Source: Polyangia bacterium (GTDB lineage Bacteria > Myxococcota_A > Polyangia > Nannocystales > Nannocystaceae). From it: a DNA stretch of 49,571 nucleotides. The stretch lies in NCBI GenBank assembly GCA_030430565.1, contig JAUIKS010000054.1, positions 1 to 49,571 of the forward strand. Direction: 5' to 3'. Of the stretch, positions 37,170 to 47,474 are shown piece after piece. Each line of letters begins with the position of its first letter. The first letter of the stretch is position 1. The translations under genes and the position numbers were made by a program. The notes below the pieces were generated by a model. That model saw only the letters and a list, made by a program, of their open reading frames with translations. It was not told the DNA's origin and did not search any database.

Positions 37170-38875
37170 GCCACCCAGATAACTCCGTAGGGGCTCCAGC
37201 GCGGGGTCTTTTGTGCGGGCGCGGGCGCGGGCGCGGACTTGCTCGCCGACGTGACCGCGACGCTGCGGGCAGCCGAGGCGGGCGCGGCGTGTGGAGGGCG
37301 CTTGCTCGGTCGGGTGCGGGCGGGGGCGAAGGCCGGCGGGGGTAGGGGCGCGGTCGTCGTGCGGCGTCGTGGCGGTCGTCGGGCCCCTCGGGGATCCACG
37401 CGCCGGGCGAGCAGCGCGCGGGTGCCCTCAGCGGATCCGGGGGCGAGTTGGTGAAGCGCTCGCGTCGCGGCGGCCGAGCGCTCTGCTCCGTCGAGCTCCG
37501 CGAACGCCAGACGCGCGGCGGCGAGCCACCCCAGCGCGCGCACGAGCGCGCGCAGGCCCGGGAGCGTCGTGCGGCGTCGCGTCGCCAGCTGGCGCGGATC
37601 CTCGCCGTCGCACCAGGCCAGCAGCGTGAGCGCGCAGGTCAGCGCCGACGCGGCCTTTGGCTCGAGCGCGCCGAGATCCTCGAGCAGCCAGCGAAACACG
37701 GGGCGCGCCGCGACCCCGGCGTCCGCGGCGAGCCGGAGCAGCTCGCCGCGCAGCTCGCCCGGGTCGCGATCGTCGCGCAGCTCGCCGCGCTCCGCGAGCG
37801 CGCGCCCAGCTGGGCTCAGGCACAGCTCGGTGAGGAGCTCGAGCGTGGAGCCCGAGGCCGCGACGGCGTCGGACTTCGCGGTCTCGAGGTCCAGCCCCAG
37901 CGTCGCGCACGCGAGCCCGCGGCGCGTACACACGACGCGACGCGGGGTCGTCCGCAGCAGCCCGGCTCGCTCACAGCGCTTGCGCGCGGCGAGCAGCGCC
38001 TCGTCAAAGGCCGCGCGCTCCCCGGCCAGCCGCGCGCTCGCGGTGAGGCGCGAGACCTCGACGTAGCCGTGAAAGCTCGTCAGCGCGACGCGGCGCAGGT
38101 CGCTCTTGGTCGTCGCGAGCTGAGCCGCGACGCTGTGCAGCGAGGTCGCCTCAAACGCCCGCTCGCGGCCTCGCGTCTCCGGCGAGAATCGAGCTGACTC
38201 AGAGGACATCCACCCGTCGCGGCCCAGCACCCGCGCTCGGAGCCAGCGCGCGGCCGTCAACCCGATGTCCACGGCCGCGCGCGAGAAGCCGATGAGCCGG
38301 GCCGCGCTCCGCTGGCGGGCGTGGGTCAGCACGACGTCGAGCGTGGGTCCGGCGGTCGCGTCCGCGAGCTGGTCGAGCTCCTCGATCACCAGCAAGCCCA
38401 CGTCGTCCAGCAGCCCGGGGTCGCGGGCCAGCAGCGCGCGCAGCTTGTGGGCCGAGCACACGGCGATGTCGAAGTCCCGGGCAGCCAAGGCCCCGTCGTC
38501 CGCGGCGTGATGCCGGGTCGACAGCCGAACCTGAAGCGTCGCGCTCGAGCCGGGGACGCGGTGGCGGGCCGCTGCGAGCTGGGCGTGCACGTCGAGCGCG
38601 TCCTCGTCGTCGGCCGCGACGAGCACCGCCGACGCCCCGCGTCCGACGGTAGCGACCGCGGACAGCTCACGGATGAACTCGAGGCCCTCGCCCGCGTCCC
38701 CCACGACGACCAAGTTCACATCCGCGAACAGCGCGTCCTCGGCCAGCACACGGGCTTGTAGCGGCGAGAGCGCATCCCCGGTGCGTTGACACCAGGCCTG
38801 CACCAGCGCGGTCTCGTGGGCGCGGGCGTGGGCCGTCTGGGCCATGTTCTCGAAGGCGGAGCGTCGGTTCTGCAT
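37166..38875 (-). CDS. Degenerate Ski2/Hel308-like helicase homologue (probable pseudo-enzyme)
   Basis: 569 residues; GAGGAGAG precedes the start by 6 nt. Residues about 34-215 follow the first RecA-like domain of Hel308/Ski2 helicases in order: Q-motif-like LSPLQARVLAEDALF, a Walker A position now VGDAGEGLEF (58-67, no GKT), motif Ib-like DIAVCSAHKLRALLAR, a Walker B position VGLLVIEELDQLAD (no DExH) then GPTLDVVLTHARQ, and motif III FSRAAVD in place of SAT. The second RecA domain seems missing. Residues about 260-335 (winged helix ending CTRRGLACATLGLDLETAKSD) and 340-480 resemble the Hel308 winged-helix and ratchet domains. The last about 90 residues are Arg/Pro/Ala-rich. ATP hydrolysis is unlikely; DNA binding may remain. 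Homology is by pattern. Confidence 0.6.
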   Translation of the reverse strand: MQNRRSAFENMAQTAHARAHETALVQAWCQRTGDALSPLQARVLAEDALFADVNLVVVGDAGEGLEFIRELSAVATVGRGASAVLVAADDEDALDVHAQLAAARHRVPGSSATLQVRLSTRHHAADDGALAARDFDIAVCSAHKLRALLARDPGLLDDVGLLVIEELDQLADATAGPTLDVVLTHARQRSAARLIGFSRAAVDIGLTAARWLRARVLGRDGWMSSESARFSPETRGRERAFEATSLHSVAAQLATTKSDLRRVALTSFHGYVEVSRLTASARLAGERAAFDEALLAARKRCERAGLLRTTPRRVVCTRRGLACATLGLDLETAKSDAVAASGSTLELLTELCLSPAGRALAERGELRDDRDPGELRGELLRLAADAGVAARPVFRWLLEDLGALEPKAASALTCALTLLAWCDGEDPRQLATRRRTTLPGLRALVRALGWLAAARLAFAELDGAERSAAATRALHQLAPGSAEGTRALLARRVDPRGARRPPRRRTTTAPLPPPAFAPARTRPSKRPPHAAPASAARSVAVTSASKSAPAPAPAQKTPRWSPYGVIWVA

Positions 38876-39020
38876 GCTGCTCTCCTCGGGCCGTGGGGGC
38901 GCCTATGCGCCCAGGTCCGATGGTGCACGCGTTGCTTGATCCGATGCAGATACAGTAGAAGATCCGCGCAAAACCCGCTTTTTTAGCCGGGCGTCGTCAA
39001 GAATGACCGCGTGAGTCGCG

Positions 39021-39470
39021 CTACTCGTAGCGCTTGTCGACGCTCGAGGCGACATCGCCGAGCGCCGTGAACACGCCGATGTAGCGCATGATCTTCAGCT
39101 TCGATCCCTCGATGTTGTAGTCGGGTGAGACCAGCGCCTGCGCCACGTTCATCTCCCCGCGATCGAGCTTCGTCCAGACCGAGTAGGGCGCCGTCGTGCG
39201 CGCCATCATCTCGCGTTTGTTGAAGGCCTCGTCGCGGACGCTGGGCGACGGCGCGTCCTCGGCCGTGAAGCTGTGCTCGGTGCACCGGCCCTTCACGAAG
39301 GTGTACTTTGAGACACAATCTTTCTTGTCGGGCGTGTCGAGGCAGCGCAGCACGATGGTCTGCGAGAAAGACCTCGCCGCCTTCTGAAAGCGGGTCGAGC
39401 TGTTGAGCGCCTCGACGAACTTCTCGACGAAGGCCGGGGTCCAGTAGCGCGGGAGCGTGTCATCGGGCAT
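39021..39470 (-). CDS. SCP2-like (sterol carrier protein fold) protein
   Basis: 149 residues from ATG 39470, chosen because GAGAG lies 6 nt upstream; a longer frame to 39605 gives low-complexity sequence. WTPAFVEKFVEALNSS, the central ARSFSQTIVLRCLD and KYTFVKGRC strands, then TTAPYSVWTKLDRGEMNVAQALVSPDYNIEGSKLKIMRYIGVFTALGDV match the SCP2 sterol-transfer fold, which shields a lipid or acyl chain in a hydrophobic tunnel. It probably binds lipid; ligand unknown. Three Cys in the middle could matter structurally. It lies upstream of no obvious operon; the hybrid kinase precedes it on the same strand with a 141-bp gap. Confidence 0.75.
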   Translation of the reverse strand: MPDDTLPRYWTPAFVEKFVEALNSSTRFQKAARSFSQTIVLRCLDTPDKKDCVSKYTFVKGRCTEHSFTAEDAPSPSVRDEAFNKREMMARTTAPYSVWTKLDRGEMNVAQALVSPDYNIEGSKLKIMRYIGVFTALGDVASSVDKRYE

Positions 39471-39611
39471 GGCGGGCTCTCTAGAGGGGACCGGGGCCGC
39501 GCTCGCGCCAGCGCCAGCGCGCGCTCGCGTCGAGGCAAAGCTATCCCCCGGGACAGGATAGATCGAAACCGCCGGCGCGCCCTCGTCGTCGTTGCGTGTA
39601 CACACGCGCGC

Positions 39612-41768
39612 TCACGCGCGCTGGTCGAGCGCGTCGCGGAGCGTCTGCGCGAGCTCCTCGAGCGAGAACGGCTTGTACAAGAGAACGATGTCTCTTGAGC
39701 CATCTCCGGGCGCGCTGCTCGGCGCGTCGCGCCGGCTCGAAAGCGCGACCAGGCGCGCGCCCGGGAGCAGCTCGCGAAGCTCGCGCGCCAGCGCGCTGAC
39801 GCCCTCCCGCGCGGAGACGTCGGTCACGACGAGCTGCACGGGCTCACGCTCCGCGCCGCTGACCCGGCTCGCGAGCGCGCCCAGCGAGCCGCCCGTGATC
39901 ACGCGGTAGCCGAGGCTGCGCAGCAAGCTCGCGCTCGCCTGCCGCAGCGTCGTGTTCGCGATCAACACCGCGATGGTCTCCGCGCCGCGCGTCACCGGGC
40001 TCGGGGTCTTCGGCGCGTCGCGGTAGGCCCTCGGCAGCAGCACCTCGAGCTCGAGGCCCGCGGCGTCACGCTCGCTGGAGACGCGGATCAGGCCGCCGGC
40101 GTTGCGCGCGATCGCGTGCGCCACCGCGAGCCCCAAGCCCATGCCGAGCGCGCCGCGACGGGCGGCCCGGGTCGAGCGGTAGGGGTCGAAGGCGCGATCG
40201 ACCGCCTCGGCGCTCAGTCCCTCGCCGCTGTCGCGCACGCGCAGCGCGATGAACTCGCCCGGCGCGAGCTCGAGCGCGCGGGCGCGCGCGGGCGCGAGCG
40301 TGGTCGGGATCATCTGGACGAGGATCTCCCCGCGCTCGTCCCCTCGCGCGACGATCGCGTCGCGGGCGTTCGCCACCAAGTTGATCAGCAGCTGCTCGAT
40401 CTGTCGCGGGTCCGCGGTGACGTGACAGCGCATCTCAGGCGTCTCGATCACGAGCGCGGCCGCGTCGCCGATCGTCCGCATCAGCTGCCCTTTCAGACCC
40501 TCGAGCAGCGACGGCAGCGAGAAGCCCGTCGGCGTGATCAGCTGGCGCCCCGCGAAGTTCCGCAGCTGTCGACCGAGCGCCGCGACGCGGCGCGACACCC
40601 TCTCGAGCCCGTCGAAGACCTCCTCGAGCTCGCCCGCGTCGTCGCCCGCTCGCAGCTCGCGGCCGCGCTCGATCGCCGCGCGCAGCTCGGAGCACTCCGC
40701 CTCGAGATCGTGGTCGACGCCGGCCGCGAAGGTCCCCAGCGCCTCGAGGCGGCGCGCGCGGTTGAGCAGCTTCGCGGCCTCCGCCTCGCTCGTGACGTCA
40801 TCGTACAGGACGACGACCCCCTCCACCTTGCCGCGCTCGTCGATCAGCGGGGCGCGCGTAATATCGAGGCTCGCGAAGGCGCCCGCGGGCGCCTCGTCGC
40901 GACGGCGCTCTCGCGGCCCCGCCTCGCCGCGCTCGAGCACCGCGCGCTCGCTCGCCCGCGCGCGCTCACCGATCGCGCCGCGCTCCGCGTGCCAGCCCAG
41001 CTCCTCGTCGAGCTTGCCGACGATCTGGCTCGGGGAGACAAAGCCCAGCGCCCGCGCCATCGCCCGGTTGCAGCCCGCGTAGCGCAGCTGGCGGTCCTTC
41101 CACGCGACCCGCTGCGGCAGCGAGTTGAGCGCGCGCTGGGCCATGCTCTCCCGTGCGAGCAGCGCTTCGTCTCGCGCGTGAAAGATGTTTTTTGGGTCAT
41201 GTGTCTGTTGACCGCTCCGCTCGCCGACGCGCCCGGCCGCGGTCGCGGCGGTCGCGAGGGTCCGCAGCGCCGCGAGCTCCGCTGAGGACCACGGCGGCTC
41301 CGCGTCGCTGTGCTCGAGCACGAGCGCGCCGACCAGCCCCGCGCGCGAGCGCAGCGGCGTGATCGACAGCGCGCCGAAGCTCGTCAGGTTGTGCGCCGTG
41401 CGCTCGCCCGCCGCGAGCGAGCGCGCCGACGCGACGACCGACGACCCGCGATGAAGTTCATCGCTCCAGCGCGCGAGCAGCTTGAACTCTCGCGGCTCGC
41501 GCGTCGGCGAGCCGCCCTGGGCCCCTCGGCTCCACTCCCACTCCGGGCGCGAGAGCCAGGTGCCCATCTGCTGGGGGACGGCCACGTACGCGCGCTCGCA
41601 GGGGAGCCCGGCGGCGAGTTGCGCCAGCGCTCGCGCGAGTCGGTCGGGCCCTGGTCGTTGCGTGAGGAGAGTCTCGACCGCGCGCTCGAGCGCCGAAGCC
41701 CACGACGTTGTGCTGGAGTCCGACTCGCGGCCGACTCGCGGATCATCTGTGCCAGGCGGCGAAGACAT
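39612..41768 (-). CDS. GAF-PAS hybrid histidine kinase with degenerate receiver
   Basis: 718 residues from ATG 41768. Order: GAF-like sensor about 35-185; PAS about 210-330 (NSLPQRVAWKDRQLRYAGCNRAMARALG; VVVLYDDVTSEAEA); HisKA about 335-410 with LEALGTFAAGVDHDLEAE, phospho-acceptor His353; HATPase about 445-580 with N box NLVANARDAI (463-472), G1 DSGEG (513-517) and GMGLGLAVAHAIARNAGG; receiver about 598-718 with phospho-Asp650 (VVTDV) and Lys699 (YKPFS). The receiver's acidic pocket is lost (VLIANTT instead of VLxVDDD), so its phosphorylation is doubtful. No membrane segment; cytoplasmic. Cognate regulator unknown. A 12-bp dyad lies upstream. Confidence 0.88.
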   Translation of the reverse strand: MSSPPGTDDPRVGRESDSSTTSWASALERAVETLLTQRPGPDRLARALAQLAAGLPCERAYVAVPQQMGTWLSRPEWEWSRGAQGGSPTREPREFKLLARWSDELHRGSSVVASARSLAAGERTAHNLTSFGALSITPLRSRAGLVGALVLEHSDAEPPWSSAELAALRTLATAATAAGRVGERSGQQTHDPKNIFHARDEALLARESMAQRALNSLPQRVAWKDRQLRYAGCNRAMARALGFVSPSQIVGKLDEELGWHAERGAIGERARASERAVLERGEAGPRERRRDEAPAGAFASLDITRAPLIDERGKVEGVVVLYDDVTSEAEAAKLLNRARRLEALGTFAAGVDHDLEAECSELRAAIERGRELRAGDDAGELEEVFDGLERVSRRVAALGRQLRNFAGRQLITPTGFSLPSLLEGLKGQLMRTIGDAAALVIETPEMRCHVTADPRQIEQLLINLVANARDAIVARGDERGEILVQMIPTTLAPARARALELAPGEFIALRVRDSGEGLSAEAVDRAFDPYRSTRAARRGALGMGLGLAVAHAIARNAGGLIRVSSERDAAGLELEVLLPRAYRDAPKTPSPVTRGAETIAVLIANTTLRQASASLLRSLGYRVITGGSLGALASRVSGAEREPVQLVVTDVSAREGVSALARELRELLPGARLVALSSRRDAPSSAPGDGSRDIVLLYKPFSLEELAQTLRDALDQRA

Positions 41769-41831
41769 CGAGCACGCGCGGCTTCGATGGTACCTGGATT
41801 CGTCGAAGTCGAGATGGTCAGCGCGAGCGCA

Positions 41832-41865
41832 CATTATCGCGCGCGCGACGACACGCGTGATAATG
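41832..41865. promoter_or_regulatory. Long inverted repeat between divergent genes
   Basis: CATTATCGCGCG (41832-41843) and CGCGTGATAATG (41854-41865) are complementary in 11 of 12 positions around a 10-nt spacer. It lies 64 bp upstream of the hybrid-kinase start and 43 bp upstream of the membrane-protein start, in one of the few AT-containing spots locally. Candidate operator for one or both genes. Confidence 0.5.
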
Positions 41866-41908
41866 CACGTTCCCGCGACGCGGTGTACGCGGTATGCACT
41901 GACGGCTC

Positions 41909-43228
41909 GTGGTCGACGGTCAAGCGGACAGCCAGCGCCATGGCCAAAAAGACGCCCGTCGAGGGCTCGAGGCGCCGAGGCCTGACCGAGGCGGAGAGCG
42001 CGGTGGCCTCCCGCTCGACCTCACGCGCATCGATCCGATCAGCCCGCCGGCGCCAGCGCAGCGGCCGAGCCTGTTGATCATGCCGGACGGCGAGGCGCGG
42101 GTCGATCTCGCGCGTCCGCTGCTCGGCGTGACGCCGGCGCGACGGCTCGCTCGGTCCGCGCGCGACGCGGGCTTCGCACAGGTTCTCCTGGCCCCGGGGA
42201 CAGGATCGTCAGTCCCCGACGCGGAGGAGCGCGCCACCGGCGAGCCGATCGGCGGACCCGCGCTCCTCGTATTTGACGGCGCGACGGTCCACCCCGACTT
42301 GCTCCGGCTCATGGTCCGACACCCGCTCGAGCCCGACGAGCGCTTTACGCTCTACGACGCCGTCGGGCGGCCGACCGGCCTGTTCACCGGCGTGCTCGAC
42401 TCCGTGCCCGTCGCCATGCCGATCTCCGAAGAGCTCGACTGGCCCGACGACCTGGGGCCCGAGAGCGTCGCGCGCCTCGTGTACGACGAAGACCGGGCGC
42501 GGGTCGAGGCGCTCGTGCTCCGCGGCGAGGAGATCTTTGAGCCAGGGGATTCGCTGTGGCGCCACCACGTCAGCCTCCGGTTGCTCCGCTGGCTGACCGC
42601 AACGAGCGCGCCCATCGCCCAGCTGGAGCTGCTCGGTCTCGTGCTCGCGGTCGGCTCTGGCGCGCTCGCACTCCTGGGGGGGTGGGGGACGCTCGTGCTC
42701 GCCGCCGTCAGCCTGCTGCTCGGTGTGCAAATTTCCCGCTTGCTCCCCTCCGTCAGGGGGCTCCGCGCTGGCGCGCCGCAGGGTCGCTCCGCCCACGCGC
42801 TGGTGCCGGACGCGGTCGTGCGTCCCTTTGGCCACGCGGCGTTGACCGCGGCGCTCACCTTCGTGCTGGTCTCGGAGACGGGTCGCTCGGGCGTCGCGGG
42901 CCTCGTGCTGCTCGGCGTCGGCGCGTCGGCGGTCCTGCTCACGCTCGTGCAGGCGCGCACCCTGCTGCGTCAAGAGGCGTTCGTCTCGCTCGAGCTCCCC
43001 GACTCTGGTGACCTCGTCGACCGACTCGGGATCCGCTTCCCCGAGCGCTACGAGGTCCCGCTCGTCATCGAGTCCTGCGTGCTCTTGCTCGCGCTCACGG
43101 GCGTCACGGGTCTGCCCTGGGGGATCCTCGTAGCCGCCGGCATCGCTCGCCTCTGGCGGTGGTTCGCCAACCCGGCGCCGGTCCCAGCCGGCGGCCGCGA
43201 AGGTGACGACGGCGCGGCGCGTTCCTGA
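41909..43228 (+). CDS. Membrane protein resembling a degenerate NTP-transferase / CDP-alcohol phosphatidyltransferase fusion
   Basis: 439 residues if GTG 41909 is used; the first about 50 look non-coding-like and another start (for example ATG 42080) is possible. Residues about 54-210 have the alternating strand-helix order of a sugar-NTP-transferase (SLLIMPDGEARVDL; LLVFDGATVHPDLL). Residues about 214-290 read like the start of a CDP-alcohol phosphatidyltransferase: SLWRHHVSLRLLRWLT, then ELLGLVLAVGSGALALLGGWGT and the following TM, but the catalytic DGxxAR-x8-GxxxDxxxD is not present (GVQISRLLPSVRGLR). Four to five TM segments. Likely inactive relative of bifunctional IPC-transferase/DIPP-synthase-like proteins; pattern only. 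Divergent from the hybrid kinase. Confidence 0.5.
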   Translation: MVDGQADSQRHGQKDARRGLEAPRPDRGGERGGLPLDLTRIDPISPPAPAQRPSLLIMPDGEARVDLARPLLGVTPARRLARSARDAGFAQVLLAPGTGSSVPDAEERATGEPIGGPALLVFDGATVHPDLLRLMVRHPLEPDERFTLYDAVGRPTGLFTGVLDSVPVAMPISEELDWPDDLGPESVARLVYDEDRARVEALVLRGEEIFEPGDSLWRHHVSLRLLRWLTATSAPIAQLELLGLVLAVGSGALALLGGWGTLVLAAVSLLLGVQISRLLPSVRGLRAGAPQGRSAHALVPDAVVRPFGHAALTAALTFVLVSETGRSGVAGLVLLGVGASAVLLTLVQARTLLRQEAFVSLELPDSGDLVDRLGIRFPERYEVPLVIESCVLLLALTGVTGLPWGILVAAGIARLWRWFANPAPVPAGGREGDDGAARS

Positions 43229-43279
43229 GAGCTCGCTGCGCGCACATGGCCATCAGCGCGGGTGCGGCAGCGTGCGCGT

Positions 43280-43308
43280 TTGACCCCCTCTGGGGGGGGT
43301 GCTAGCTT
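43280..43308 (+). promoter_or_regulatory. lon promoter with overlapping dyad
   Basis: TTGACC (43280-43285), 17-bp spacer, TAGCTT (43303-43308), 45 bp before the lon ATG: a good sigma-70-type promoter. The spacer contains ACCCCC (43283-43288) and GGGGGT (43295-43300) as an inverted repeat, able to block polymerase if bound by a repressor. Confidence 0.65.
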
Positions 43309-43352
43309 TCCGACGGTTCGGGCGAACGCGACGTACGCCCCCTGAAACCCAT

Positions 43353-45830
<2,478 letters not shown>

Positions 45831-45849
45831 TCGTGGACGCGAACGTGCT

Positions 45850-45879
45850 CGAGCCGACCCAACTCGTTGGGTCGGCTCG
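45850..45879 (+). terminator. Hairpin after lon
   Basis: CGAGCCGACCCAA and TTGGGTCGGCTCG form a perfect 13-bp stem with loop CTCG. It starts 19 bp after the lon stop. No U tract, so it may end transcription with help from Rho or only protect the 3' end; it may also act for the convergent SnoaL-like gene. Confidence 0.75.
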
Positions 45880-45913
45880 AAACGTCTCTCACTAGCTTCC
45901 GATCGGGCTCGTA

Positions 45914-46288
45914 TCAGCCGGGCTTGTAGTAGTAGCGCTCGTGGACGACCATGCCGTCGCGCCAGCGCCGAGCCGAGACCTCACACATCCGCACGCGGCC
46001 TCCTCCACGGAGCGTGAACTCGTAGATCCACTCCGAGTAGCTTCGGTCACCGTTGACGGCCGAACCCAGCAGCTCGACGCGGTGCAGCTCCTCGATCGCG
46101 TTGAAGAAAGCCTGCTCACGCGCGCGGTTCGCCTGCTTGCCGACGACGGGCGGAGAGTCGTTGTCCTGAATCTCGATCTCGTCGGCGTAGAACCGCTCAA
46201 ACGCCTCCAGCGCTTTGCCGGCTAACAGAAGCTCGTTGAGCGCCTTCTCGAGCGTCTCAACCGAACTGGGGCCTGTTTGTGAGTTCAT
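45914..46288 (-). CDS. SnoaL-like / NTF2-fold protein
   Basis: 124 residues from ATG 46288. ETLEKALNELLLAGKALEAFERFYADEIEIQDNDSPPVVGK is the usual helix-turn-strand start of the SnoaL-like NTF2 fold; later strands (YSEWIYEFTLRGGGRVRMCEVSARRWRDGMVVHERYYYKPG) complete the cone. Members include isomerases, hydrolases and ligand-binding proteins; no catalytic assignment can be made. Small soluble cytoplasmic protein. Convergent with lon. Confidence 0.8.
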   Translation of the reverse strand: MNSQTGPSSVETLEKALNELLLAGKALEAFERFYADEIEIQDNDSPPVVGKQANRAREQAFFNAIEELHRVELLGSAVNGDRSYSEWIYEFTLRGGGRVRMCEVSARRWRDGMVVHERYYYKPG

Positions 46289-46383
46289 GGGCGTGGTGGC
46301 GGGGAGAGCGCAGCTGAAACCGCGAAGTTTCCGAAACATTCCAGGGAGCGCTCGTGTCCCAAGAATGTCTCCGTCATGGTAGT

Positions 46384-46457
46384 GCCCGTCGTCGGAGATC
46401 GGTCTAACACGACGGGCAGATTTGTCCCACCCGAACCGCCGGCGTTGTCGGCGGTTC
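46384..46457. terminator. Two hairpins downstream of the cyclophilin pair
   Basis: GCCCGTCGT (46384-46392) with ACGACGGGC (46409-46417), and GAACCGCC (46433-46440) with GGCGGTTC (46450-46457). On the minus strand the second comes first, 49 bp after the cyclophilin stop, so they likely end or shield that transcript. The rest of 46289-46505 shows no gene. Confidence 0.5.
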
Positions 46458-46505
46458 ACCCTTTTAAAAGGACCCCTAGCGCGCGCTCGTAGTCGCGCGG
46501 CACGG

Positions 46506-47405
46506 CTACTTCGCGCGCTCGATCGAGATCGACTTGATCAGGACCTTCTTGATCGGTCGACTCCCCTGGACGCGGACCTCGCTGAGTTCGACCGCGACCT
46601 TCGGATCTTTGCACTTGCCGAACACGGCGTGCTTCTTGTCGAGGTGCGGCGTCTTCTTGACCGTGATGAAGAACTGCGAGCTCCCTGTGTTCTTGCCGCG
46701 GTTCGCCATCGACAGGATGCCCGGGCCAGAGTGCCGCAGCGTCTTGTCGAACTCATCGACGACGATGTAGCCCGGACCGCCACGACCGGTGCCCGAGCGA
46801 TCGCCGGTTTGAACCATAAAGTCCTTAATCACGCGGTGAAACGGCACGTCCTTGTAGTACGGCTCATCCGTGACCCACTTGTCCTCCATCTTGTCGTACC
46901 AGGGCCGCGTCCCGCGGGCGAGGCCGACGAAGTTGGCGATGGTCTTCGGCACCTTGTCCTCAAACAAGTCGCAGCGGATGTCACCCATCGTGGTGTGAAT
47001 CACGGCCTGCAGCGCGCCGTTGGCCGGATCCGCGAGCTTCTCATCACCCGCGAAGGCGTCCTGGAGCGTGAAGGAGTCGCCCTTGGGATCGCCCTGCGCG
47101 AGGTTGTACTCGGCGACCTCCTTGTCGGACAGCCCCTTGGGCGCCTTGAGCCCTTTCTTAAAGCGAGACTTCGGCGCCTGGGCGTCCGGCGCTTTTGTCG
47201 GAGGCGCTTGCTTCACCTCGGGCTGCTTCGGCGGCGCCTTGATGACCGTCTTCTTCGCCTCCGCCGTCTCCGCCCCAGGTTTCGGCCCGTGGTTGTAGAC
47301 GGGTTCCTCGCGCGCGCTCGTACACTGCGTCAACAGCAGCGCGAGCGCAGGCGCGGCAAGAGTGAGACGGGGGAGACGTGCAGAAAGCGGCGTGAAAGGG
47401 CTCAT
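46506..47405 (-). CDS. Exported cyclophilin-type peptidyl-prolyl isomerase (paralogue 1)
   Basis: 299 residues from ATG 47405. A hydrophobic segment (residues about 12-28) ends in LLTQC, possibly a lipobox with an unusual Gln before Cys. Residues about 30-125 are a Lys/Pro/Ala-rich linker and a charged region. The cyclophilin domain follows: VIHTTMGDIRCDLFEDKVPKTIANFVGLARG, FHRVIKDFMVQTGDRSGTGRGGPGY with catalytic Arg, GILSMANRGKNTGSSQFFIT, HAVFGKC. It assists proline isomerisation in the envelope. Another start (GTG 47462) gives a longer, less likely signal. A second cyclophilin gene lies 69 bp upstream in the same direction. Confidence 0.9.
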   Translation of the reverse strand: MSPFTPLSARLPRLTLAAPALALLLTQCTSAREEPVYNHGPKPGAETAEAKKTVIKAPPKQPEVKQAPPTKAPDAQAPKSRFKKGLKAPKGLSDKEVAEYNLAQGDPKGDSFTLQDAFAGDEKLADPANGALQAVIHTTMGDIRCDLFEDKVPKTIANFVGLARGTRPWYDKMEDKWVTDEPYYKDVPFHRVIKDFMVQTGDRSGTGRGGPGYIVVDEFDKTLRHSGPGILSMANRGKNTGSSQFFITVKKTPHLDKKHAVFGKCKDPKVAVELSEVRVQGSRPIKKVLIKSISIERAK

Positions 47406-47474
47406 GGTCACAGCTGCCCGCTCGGGCAGCATCGGTGTATCCCACGACTTCGACCGCGACAAGCCGTCGTTGGC

